This document shows positions 1-6,649 of a stretch of 64,000 nt of DNA, piece by piece. Source of the stretch: DASTDH01 sp041167675 (GTDB taxonomy: Bacteria > Verrucomicrobiota > Verrucomicrobiia > Chthoniobacterales > JAFAMB01). Made by a program: the position numbers and the translations under genes. Numbering within the stretch: the stretch's first letter is position 1; each line of letters opens with the position of its first letter. Under the pieces are notes generated by a model. That model saw nothing but the letters and a program-made list of their open reading frames with translations. It was not told the DNA's origin and did no database searches. The stretch is taken from the NCBI GenBank assembly GCA_041167675.1, contig JBEEIB010000146.1, positions 1-64,000 on the forward strand, given 5' to 3'.

Positions 1-2
1 TT

Positions 3-254
3 TCGAACCCTCTTGCGATGCTCCCTCTCGGTAGAGAAAGCGGTCGACACATCCGAACCGAGAACGTCCGGGACGTCGATTCTGAGGCCGCTAAACATCA
101 AAGTGCGACTCCGGTCGCCGAACTGAACGGATATCTCGGCAACAGCTATGCCATGCTGCCATTGGGAGTGGAAACAGGGCGACATATCCGGAACGAGGAC
201 ACCCGAGCAACCGAAAGGACCGTTGCCGCCGGTGAACCTAAGGCGAGAGCGTAG
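3..254 (+). CDS. C-terminal part of an unknown protein with an internal repeat
   Basis: The reading frame is open from the window edge to a stop at 254, so the true start is probably upstream. The translation contains two copies of a motif about 43 residues apart: AMLPLGRESGRHIRTENVRD and AMLPLGVETGRHIRNEDTRA. Conservation of protein sequence between the two copies, with many third-position differences, argues that this frame is really translated. No signal peptide or membrane segment is visible in the part seen. I do not recognise the family. It could be a short repeat protein or the tail of a longer one. Confidence 0.5.
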   Translation, partial: SNPLAMLPLGRESGRHIRTENVRDVDSEAAKHQSATPVAELNGYLGNSYAMLPLGVETGRHIRNEDTRATERTVAAGEPKARA

Positions 255-339
255 AATCCTGATTTGTGAAAGGCCAGACAAGGAAGCGGCTGGCAAGCGG
301 ACCGCGGGACCGCGTATCTTGAGAAGAAGAGACCTAAAC

Positions 340-870
340 TCAGGGCTCGACGAGGCTCGAATGCATGACGACGATCACCCAATTGCCGCTAATTTTTCGT
401 AGGACCATCGTTGAAGTGCCGAGCACTTTCCCTTTCTTCAAAACGAGTGTCCACCAGTCGAGCGCCACGGCCACATCGGCCGAGACCATTTGAATTTGAA
501 CTCGATCAGGCAAAAGGGAGCCCATTTCATCCCTATTAGGGTAACCCCGGTGATATGTCGAAGTGACGTCCGCCCAGCCCTTTAGCTGCTCGCCTTCGAT
601 GATCACTAGCAACTCTGGTGATTGCCAATATGCCGCTAGGTATCCATCGATATCGTGTGCGTTCCAGCTCTCTGCCATCTTGGCTAGGACGCCGAAAATC
701 TGTTGGTAATCGGACGGATCGGATTGAGGCGCAGCCTGACCTGCTGAAGGCTTGATGGAATCAAACCCCCAGGTGCCGTAGCTCGGGGCATTTTGCGCAA
801 GCAGCGCGGTCACAGGAAAGCAACAAAACGTTCCTAGAAGGAAGGATCGCAGTAGCTTTTTTGTAACCAT
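340..870 (-). CDS. Secreted SnoaL-like/DUF4440 domain protein
   Basis: This is a 176-residue protein. Residues 1-25 form a clear signal peptide (basic MVTKKLLR, a hydrophobic core, then ALLAQ). The rest resembles an NTF2-fold SnoaL/DUF4440 domain: an N-terminal helix with the motif AESWNAHDIDGYLAAYW, a central segment with a ligand-pocket-like pattern (ELLVIIEGEQLKGW), and C-terminal strands ending in GNWVIVVMHSS. Such domains bind small molecules or act as cyclases or isomerases, and the specific activity cannot be told from sequence. It is transcribed away from the nSTAND gene and has no partner in an operon. The ATG at 870 is favoured because it gives a complete signal peptide. Confidence 0.75.
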   Translation of the reverse strand: MVTKKLLRSFLLGTFCCFPVTALLAQNAPSYGTWGFDSIKPSAGQAAPQSDPSDYQQIFGVLAKMAESWNAHDIDGYLAAYWQSPELLVIIEGEQLKGWADVTSTYHRGYPNRDEMGSLLPDRVQIQMVSADVAVALDWWTLVLKKGKVLGTSTMVLRKISGNWVIVVMHSSLVEP

Positions 871-1342
871 GGATATGAGGTGATCTTCTGTTTAGCAGCT
901 TTTTCGAGCTACACTAGCTGTTTTTAAGGGTATAAATGTTGGCTCTCAGCTATGAGAAATTCAGGTTTTTTGCCTTTAGGATGGTATTTAGAGAGATTAT
1001 TGCGGAAAAGTTAGTTCGTAGGCGGTCTATCGACCGAAATGCCATAAACATTATAACTATTTTTAACCTGGAGCGGGAACGAAGCGGTTGGTACGCGAGA
1101 ATTGGACCCCGCATGATCGCTAATTCGGCTCCTCCCAGGTATCGGAGTCCGAACTCAGAATTCGGCGATTACAGAACGAAAAATAGATTCTTGCGAGCCC
1201 CAAGCTCCAATACAGCTTTCTCGAAACTTAGCCGACCCTTAAAGTGAACCCATCTTTCATGGCGGCGAGGGGGGAAGCTGTGATCCAATTTCCTTGCTGG
1301 CGATAAATCCCGGCGGTTATAACAGTCGGAAATGGATGCCGA
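871..1342. other. Intergenic region without a recognisable gene
   Basis: This 470-base stretch is visibly more AT-rich than its neighbours between about 880 and 1070. It separates the minus-strand SnoaL-like gene from the plus-strand nSTAND gene and presumably holds both promoters. One open frame (936-1247, +) has no family features and looks like chance. Confidence 0.5.
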
Positions 1343-3670
1343 TTGGCAGTTCATCTTCCGGCCAAAGTCGCGCTGTTTCGCTTCGAATTAGGCGGATGCT
1401 GGCGAGCCTCAGGTAGTCATTTTCTACCGGTGAGCGCGGAACCTTTTGCTGTTTTCGATGCATCCAACGATCCCTCGTCCCATTCATTACCGCGTTTGCG
1501 CATCTTTGTTTCCTCCCCTGGAGATGTCGATACTGAGCGTCAAATCACTGGCCGCGTAATTGAGCGGCTGAGAATCCGGTTCCAAGAGTATGGCCAGATT
1601 GAATCATACTTTTGGGAGTATGAACCAATGCGTCACCATGCGACTTTTCAGAATCAGATACCGCCCACGTCTGATTTTGACGTTGTTGTCTGCATTCTTT
1701 GGTCTCGTCTTGGTACGCCGCTGATCGGGCCGGACGGCAAACGCTACGCTTCAGGGACGGAATACGAGGTAGCTTCCGCGCGCGAATCCTGGAAGGCCAC
1801 CGGCGGCCCGGAAACAATGATCTATTTGCACGATGCACCGGCTCAGATTCGTCAGTTTCCTGATTCTGAATTCCAAAAGATGGTAGACCAATTGAAGGCG
1901 TTGAAGCGCTTTGTTGCCGAATACTGCCAAGATCCTGAGACTGGGGAAATCAAGGGAGCGTTTACTAACTACCGGGACCTGGGCCAATTCGAAATGCTCT
2001 TAGACAAGCACCTTGAGAAACTGATCGAACAAAAACTGCCGAAGCGGTGGATTGACCGGCGAGCGCAAATCATTCTCCGGCCGCATTGGATAGGTGCGAG
2101 TCCTTTTCGGGGTTTGGCCGCGTTTGATTTCGAGCATGCGCCCATCTTTTTCGGGCGGACGAAAGCGGTCGGAGATGTCCTAGCTCAATTGCGGCGGCGA
2201 ATGGGAGAGGTGGAAGACGCCAGAGCGGCCAGGATTGAGATAACGGCTGCGGCTTTTGTGCTGATCTCGGCGATGAGCGGCGTGGGAAAATCGTCCCTCG
2301 TGCGGGCGGGTATTTTGCCACTGCTGGTGGAGCCGGGGAACGGAATTGCGGTCTGGCGCCGCGCCACCATGCGACCGAGCGAGTCTGCTGGTGATCTCTT
2401 CGATGGTCTCGCTTACGCGCTCTGTGACGCGGAAGCGTTGCCCGAACTAGTCAGCGGCGAAACGACCGTTGCAATGATCGCTAATTTCCTTCGTCGGAAT
2501 CCGACAGGGATTGAATTCGGGCTGAGTAGCGCATTGGACCGAGCTAGTGCCGAGCTCAAGCGCCAGGATGAGCTCGATTTGCAAGCGCAGGAACAGAGTC
2601 TTCGTTACCATGGCCGGATTGCCGATGCCGACGCGGCAATCCAGAAAATCGCCGAGCTTCGCCAGGCCACGTTCCCGAGTCGTCTGGTTTTGGCGATCGA
2701 TCAGCTGGAAGAACTATTCACGCTCGAATCTATCACTCCGGAAGCGCGCGCGAATTTCATTGTGGCAATTGCCGCCTTGGCCAGAAGTGGTCGTGTCGCA
2801 GTGTTAGCAACCTTGCGAAGCGACTTCTTTGAAAAGTGCGCGGAGGTTCCTTTGCTTGCGGAGCTAAGCAAGGGAGACGGGCTGTATCATTTGCTTCCGC
2901 CTAATCCGTTGGAGATCGGGCAGATGATTCGCGAGCCGGCGGTCGCGGCTGGTTTGCAGTTCGAGATCCATCCCGAAACCAAACAATTCCTGGACGAACG
3001 GCTGGGTGATGCTGCCACTCGTAATCCGGAGGCGCTGCCGCTCTTGCAATTTTGCTTGGAAGCTTTGTACCAAGCTCAGGCGAAACGGGGCGACGGATTG
3101 CTCATTCATGTGGATTACGATGCGATCGGCGGAGTGGAAGGCGCCCTTGCCAATCGCGCGGAGGAAACCTTTGGCGGTTTGCAGCCGGTCGAACAGGACG
3201 AGTTCGACCGGGTCATGCGAGCGGTGACAACGGCGGACGATAACGAAACATTCACTCGTCGCTGGGCCGATCGAGATGAGCTTGGCCGGGTCCCGGCGAC
3301 GAAAGCTTTCATGGATGCGTTTTTGGCGCCCGCAGCGCGCTTGTTTGTGGTCGATCGGAATTTGGCGGGTCGCGTCGTAGTGAGTGTTACCCATGAAGCA
3401 CTGCTCACACGGTGGGAGCGCTTGCATCAATGGTTGCTGACCAATTTGGAAAATTTGCGTACACGGGCCCAAGTAAGCGCCGATGCCCTCCGCTGGCGGG
3501 AGAGTGGGCGCAACGAGATTATCTTTATGCCGGCGCATTGCCGCTGGCGAAAGCCCAGGACTTGGCGGAGCGCGACTTTCTCGACGACGCCGAGCGGGAA
3601 TTTGTTGCCGCTTCGGTGGGAGTCGTTCGATCCGCTTCGGAAAAGAAGCGGCGTGATTTGCAACGAATGA
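1343..3670 (+). CDS. DUF4062-nSTAND1 signalling NTPase, N-terminal segment (frameshifted gene)
   Basis: This is the first piece of a large STAND-type NTPase. After a variable leader, residues about 52-150 match DUF4062 (LRIFVSSPGDVDTERQ), a TIR/SLOG-like effector or adaptor domain. From about residue 250 follows an nSTAND1 module (SPFRGLAAFDFEHAPIFFGR) with Walker A SAMSGVGKSSLVRAG near residue 313 and Walker B LVLAIDQLEELF near 452. The winged-helix part ends with a family-typical stretch (EALLTRWERLHQWL). The frame is lost near nucleotide 3513, and the last 50 or so residues before 3670 are out of frame. The continuation is in frame from about 3513 (next entry). The ORF opens with TTG at 1343; GTG at 1430 is an alternative start just upstream of DUF4062. 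STAND ATPases of this type are signal-sensing switches, some used in antiphage defence. A defence role here is inference. Confidence 0.8.
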   Translation: MAVHLPAKVALFRFELGGCWRASGSHFLPVSAEPFAVFDASNDPSSHSLPRLRIFVSSPGDVDTERQITGRVIERLRIRFQEYGQIESYFWEYEPMRHHATFQNQIPPTSDFDVVVCILWSRLGTPLIGPDGKRYASGTEYEVASARESWKATGGPETMIYLHDAPAQIRQFPDSEFQKMVDQLKALKRFVAEYCQDPETGEIKGAFTNYRDLGQFEMLLDKHLEKLIEQKLPKRWIDRRAQIILRPHWIGASPFRGLAAFDFEHAPIFFGRTKAVGDVLAQLRRRMGEVEDARAARIEITAAAFVLISAMSGVGKSSLVRAGILPLLVEPGNGIAVWRRATMRPSESAGDLFDGLAYALCDAEALPELVSGETTVAMIANFLRRNPTGIEFGLSSALDRASAELKRQDELDLQAQEQSLRYHGRIADADAAIQKIAELRQATFPSRLVLAIDQLEELFTLESITPEARANFIVAIAALARSGRVAVLATLRSDFFEKCAEVPLLAELSKGDGLYHLLPPNPLEIGQMIREPAVAAGLQFEIHPETKQFLDERLGDAATRNPEALPLLQFCLEALYQAQAKRGDGLLIHVDYDAIGGVEGALANRAEETFGGLQPVEQDEFDRVMRAVTTADDNETFTRRWADRDELGRVPATKAFMDAFLAPAARLFVVDRNLAGRVVVSVTHEALLTRWERLHQWLLTNLENLRTRAQVSADALRWRESGRNEIIFMPAHCRWRKPRTWRSATFSTTPSGNLLPLRWESFDPLRKRSGVICNE

Positions 3671-4344
3671 TCGCCGGAGTAAGCGTAGTTGCCGTTGTTG
3701 CGCTGGCGCTCGCCATCACAAGTTTCGTGCAATACTCGCGGGCTCAATCGGCCAGGAGAGAGGCGAATCAAGCCGCCCAACGGGCTAAGCTCGCGCGCTC
3801 GGAAGCTGAAAAATTGATTAACTTTCTCGTGGGAGACCTCCATGACAAACTGAAGCCGATCGGGAAGCTCGATCTGTTGGCCGAAATCAGTAATCGGGTC
3901 CGCGCATATTATCAAAACTTTGCCGACCGAGAAAGAAGCCCGGAGGCGCTCAAGCAGTGGAGCACCGCATTAATAAATCAGGGTGATGTGTTCACCGATC
4001 AAGGCGACCTGGACGCTGCGCTGAAATGTTATCAAGAGTCACTCTCGATCAGGCAAAATCTGTTTCAGCAAAACTCCCAAAGCACGGAATCGCAACGAAA
4101 TGTTAGCATGGCCCTCTCTAAAATCGCAGGGAACCGGCATGCGCGGGGCAACTTTGCGAATGAACTGACCAATTACGAGCAATCGTTAGCAATCCGCAGA
4201 GGAGTCGTAAAAACTAAGCCCGAGAATCAAGATTTTCGCCATGATCTTTCAACCGCGCTGAGGGACGTAGGAAAAGCGGCCCATAATATGGGCGATGAAG
4301 CCAAGGCGCTGCAGAACTTACTTGCGGGAAGCGATTACCGTTGA
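3412..4344 (+). CDS. nSTAND1 protein, middle segment: membrane helix and first TPRs
   Basis: This is the continuation of the same gene in another frame. Homology starts near nucleotide 3513 with a stretch typical of nSTAND1 proteins (RDYLYAGALPLAKAQDL, then DDAEREFVAASV), so residues upstream of that are out of frame. A single membrane helix (IAGVSVVAVVALALAITSF) is followed by a charged linker rich in Ala, Arg and Gln and then tetratricopeptide-like repeats (LINQGDVFTDQGDLDAALKC, YEQSLAIRR). The frame is lost again near 4315-4325, where the next frame resumes with YLREAITVDRS. The repair at 3513 needs one added base and the repair at 4320 needs one removed. Read as one protein, the order is DUF4062, NTPase, membrane helix, TPR array. 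Confidence 0.7.
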   Translation: MGALASMVADQFGKFAYTGPSKRRCPPLAGEWAQRDYLYAGALPLAKAQDLAERDFLDDAEREFVAASVGVVRSASEKKRRDLQRMIAGVSVVAVVALALAITSFVQYSRAQSARREANQAAQRAKLARSEAEKLINFLVGDLHDKLKPIGKLDLLAEISNRVRAYYQNFADRERSPEALKQWSTALINQGDVFTDQGDLDAALKCYQESLSIRQNLFQQNSQSTESQRNVSMALSKIAGNRHARGNFANELTNYEQSLAIRRGVVKTKPENQDFRHDLSTALRDVGKAAHNMGDEAKALQNLLAGSDYR

Positions 4345-5272
4345 CCGATCGATCATCGACGCGGAGAGCGCGCCGGCCGCTTGGCAGAATGACTTGTCCT
4401 ATGCGCTGCTTCTCGCTGGAGACGTTTTAACGGAACTAAACAATTCGTCCGAGGCGCTGCAAGATTATAAGGATTCACTTGCCATTCGCGAGAGGCTAGC
4501 GAAGGCGCAACCTGACAACTCAGATCGCCAAAGAGATTTGGCGGTAAGCTTGGAGAAAGTTGGCTATGCGCTGGTTGATGAAGAAGATGAAACGACGGCG
4601 TTGGAGAAACAACGGGCAGCTCTCGCTATCCGAGAGAGCCTAGTGGGTCGGGATCCCAAAAATGCTGATTGGCAACAGGGATTGGCAGCGAGTTATCAAA
4701 ATATTGGGAGAATTCTAGCCGACCAAGGTGATCTCACGGCCGCACTGGCTAGCTATCAGAGTTGTACACGAATTCGAGAAAAATTGGCGGCAGATGATCC
4801 GTCGAATGGTCTGACTCGACGCTATCTCGCCATCGCGGATGAGGAGATTGGAGATATTTTGTTGCTCAAGGGCGACACGGTTGGCGGGCTGGAAAAGCTT
4901 CGATTGGCAGTGGCTCGCTTTCGCACGCTGGCAACCAAAAACCCGGAGAATCTCCTTCTAAGGGGCGATCTGGGTGGTGCACTAAAGGAACTGGGGGATG
5001 CTGAGAGACTCAATAACGAATTTGAGTCTGGCTTGATCAATCTGAACGAAGCACTCTCCATTTTTGGACCGCTGACCAAGAAGGATCCCAATAACTTGTT
5101 TTGGCAATATCTGACCGCACTTACCAAGCGGAATCTAGGAGTTCTCACTGCGTCCCAGAAGCGTTGGGCCGAAGCCACCAGACTGGAAGAAGTCGCCGAG
5201 GAGACGCTCCTTAACCTTCTCACGGCAAGATCCCTCCTCGGTTTCCTTTATCCAGGACCTGGCTATCTGTGA
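4295..5272 (+). CDS. nSTAND1 protein, TPR-array segment
   Basis: This is the third piece of the broken nSTAND gene. It consists almost entirely of TPR-like repeats of the kinesin-light-chain style, with recurring signatures such as EALQDYKDSLAIRERLA, QRAALAIRESLV and ASYQSCTRIREKLA. Such arrays usually bind a protein partner or peptide ligand and act as the sensor of a STAND switch. The frame drifts out near nucleotide 5215-5225: the last 16 residues before the stop at 5272 (LTARSLLGFLYPGPGYL) do not fit the pattern, whereas the next frame continues with SFIQDLAICDIRIGQAAEAS. No independent start signal is visible, so this is not a separate gene. Confidence 0.7.
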   Translation: MKPRRCRTYLREAITVDRSIIDAESAPAAWQNDLSYALLLAGDVLTELNNSSEALQDYKDSLAIRERLAKAQPDNSDRQRDLAVSLEKVGYALVDEEDETTALEKQRAALAIRESLVGRDPKNADWQQGLAASYQNIGRILADQGDLTAALASYQSCTRIREKLAADDPSNGLTRRYLAIADEEIGDILLLKGDTVGGLEKLRLAVARFRTLATKNPENLLLRGDLGGALKELGDAERLNNEFESGLINLNEALSIFGPLTKKDPNNLFWQYLTALTKRNLGVLTASQKRWAEATRLEEVAEETLLNLLTARSLLGFLYPGPGYL

Positions 5273-5594
5273 TATTCGAATCGGCCAAGCTGCGGAAGCG
5301 AGCGGGGATGAAGAAAAAGCGATTGGACGATTCAGGGCAGCGTCCAATCTACTTGAACCCCTGGCGAACAAAAAGTCGCCGCGGCGGGAATGGATCGGCC
5401 AGTTTGCTCGCGCTGCCTATCTGTTAGGCGTGACTTTACATTCCCCGGCGGAGAGCCAGATCGTCCTGCAGAAGGGTCGCGACGCATTGCTTACACTGGA
5501 ACAAAAGAATTTCCTCAGTGCGGTCGACAAAACGACGCTGACCGATATTCAGAACCCCCTTAATAGAAATAAAGGGCAGGGCGCGCAGAATTAA
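5217..5594 (+). pseudogene. nSTAND1 protein, C-terminal tail in a third frame
   Basis: This is the last piece of the broken gene, read in the third frame from about 5217 to the stop at 5592-5594. It reads SFIQDLAICDIRIGQAAEAS and then further TPR-like helices (GDEEKAIGRFRAASNLLEPL). It has no start of its own. The stop codon lies in the loop of a strong terminator hairpin, which supports this as the real 3' end of the gene. Confidence 0.6.
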
Positions 5595-5610
5595 ATTCGC
5601 GCGCCTTTTT
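5580..5610 (+). terminator. Rho-independent terminator of the nSTAND gene
   Basis: GGCGCGC (one bulged A) GAATT pairs with AATTCGCGCGCC and is followed directly by five T residues. The stop codon of the nSTAND tail is inside the loop. Confidence 0.8.
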
Positions 5611-5638
5611 GTTAGCACCTACTCTAACCGGGCAGATA

Positions 5639-5839
5639 TCACTGTTTCGGACTCACATTGCCGGCTGGGTGCGAGCTCGACATCGCTTTCGGCATACCGG
5701 CCGAGGACTTCTTCGGTTTGTGCTTTTTCGACTTACTCTTCGAACTAGCCGAAGACTTCGGCGAAGGACTCGAATCGGCTGCTTGGATTGCAGCGCTGCA
5801 GCTAAAGGCAATAACCAACAGAAGAATCAACTTTTTCAT
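5639..5839 (-). CDS. Small secreted Ser/Lys-rich protein
   Basis: The chosen start gives a 66-residue protein with a textbook signal peptide (MKKLILLLVIAFSCSAAIQA) and a short, strongly basic, low-complexity mature part rich in Ser and Lys, ending with GMPKAMSSSHPAGNVSPKQ. An upstream in-frame start at 5884 would add 15 residues before the signal peptide and is less likely. A related gene with a broken frame lies at 6292-6500 and shares the KHKPKK...GMPKAM...HP pattern. Function is unknown. The mature part could bind nucleic acid or the envelope, or be processed further. Confidence 0.65.
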   Translation of the reverse strand: MKKLILLLVIAFSCSAAIQAADSSPSPKSSASSKSKSKKHKPKKSSAGMPKAMSSSHPAGNVSPKQ

Positions 5840-5894
5840 GAGTAGACTGCAGGGGAGGCTAATCAGCTCTTTAGGGAAGGGCAATCCCTTAGAC

Positions 5895-5932
5895 GCAAAA
5901 GGCGCGTCGACTTCAATTCACGCGCCTTTTGC
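5895..5932. terminator. Bidirectional terminator hairpin
   Basis: A perfect 13-base inverted repeat (GCAAAAGGCGCGT and ACGCGCCTTTTGC) surrounds a 12-base loop, with T-rich ends on both strands. It lies between the small lipoprotein gene and the Ser/Lys-rich gene and can end transcription of the former. Confidence 0.75.
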
Positions 5933-6007
5933 CGCGCTCGGAACGATAAGACCGAGCGCTCCATAGGTTATTTCTTAGCCCATTTGAACCGGATTAGCGG
6001 TGCAGTA

Positions 6008-6169
6008 TTACTTCCCTACCGGCTCTTTGCCCGTCACTGGGGGCGGCGCCGGTTTCGTTTCGGAGCAACAGCCCGCGAAACTGAGGCTGATCAAAGCCGA
6101 GCAGAGTAACGCGATTATCGCTAAATTACGTGTCTTTAATCCTTTTTTTCTACTTTCCTGATTCATCAT
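6008..6169 (-). CDS. Small lipoprotein (53 residues)
   Basis: This short gene runs from ATG at 6169 (a second ATG follows at 6166) to TAA at 6008. The product starts with a basic n-region (NQESRKKGLKTR), then a hydrophobic core (NLAIIALLCSALISL) and a lipobox SFAGC, so Cys34 is a likely lipidated residue. The mature part is only about 20 residues, proline-rich (ETKPAPPPVTGKEPVGK). It sits between two related small secreted genes on the same strand and is followed by a terminator at 5895-5932. Function is unknown; such tiny lipoproteins are common in envelopes of this phylum. Confidence 0.6.
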   Translation of the reverse strand: MMNQESRKKGLKTRNLAIIALLCSALISLSFAGCCSETKPAPPPVTGKEPVGK

Positions 6170-6291
6170 CGTCTTTCGTTTTTCGTTGTTACTTTGTTAG
6201 TACCTACCTGGTTGCCATTGGCGAGAGGGGGGAGACTCTATAGGTTGGTCAGGGCCTTTTTACTTCGTTCTGATTCTAGCCCGGCATGGCC

Positions 6292-6500
6292 TCAATACTT
6301 TGGATTTGGGCTTGTTCTGCCGCCAACTGGAGGATGCTGGCTTGCCATCGCTTTGGGCATTCCCTTTTTCGGCTTGTGCTTTTCCATTCTACTCCTTGCA
6401 GCGGCCGACATGGCAGCAAATGGCGATGGGCTAGGATGGCTGCCTGGCTAACAGCGGTAAAGCCGCAGACAGTAACCACTAGAATAAAGATCTCGTTCAT
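6292..6500 (-). pseudogene. Paralogue of the Ser/Lys-rich secreted protein, one frame change
   Basis: ATG at 6500 starts a good signal peptide (MNEIFILVVTVCGFTAVSQA), but the same frame then gives an unrelated tail. In the neighbouring frame, from about 6437 to a stop at 6292, the sequence reads HPSPSPFAAMS, EKHKPKKGMPKAMASQHPP and SPNPKY. This closely parallels the protein at 5639-5839. Adding one C to the CC run near 6437 joins the two halves. It is either a recently broken gene or an indel error. Confidence 0.55.
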
Positions 6501-6588
6501 GGACGTAGGTTGCTGGTGAGGCTAATAAACTCTCGGGGGAAACGCAATACCAACTCGTGGAGGGTTCTTCCAGCCAAAAAAAGAGCCG

Positions 6589-6622
6589 AAAAATGCAAGA
6601 GCGCCCCCTTTTGGGGACGCTC
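6589..6622 (-). terminator. Terminator of the beta-propeller/phosphoesterase gene
   Basis: On the minus strand, GAGCG-T-CCCC, loop AAAA, then GGGG-G-CGCTC forms a hairpin 28 bases past the stop codon at 6650, followed by TTGCATTTTT. Confidence 0.6.
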
Positions 6623-6649
6623 CTCATTTACTTCAGCTTCGGTCACTCT

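Noticed and set aside
936..1247. 103-codon plus-strand open frame
   Set aside because: It lies in an AT-rich spacer, with no family motif, signal peptide or ribosome site; it reads like random sequence.
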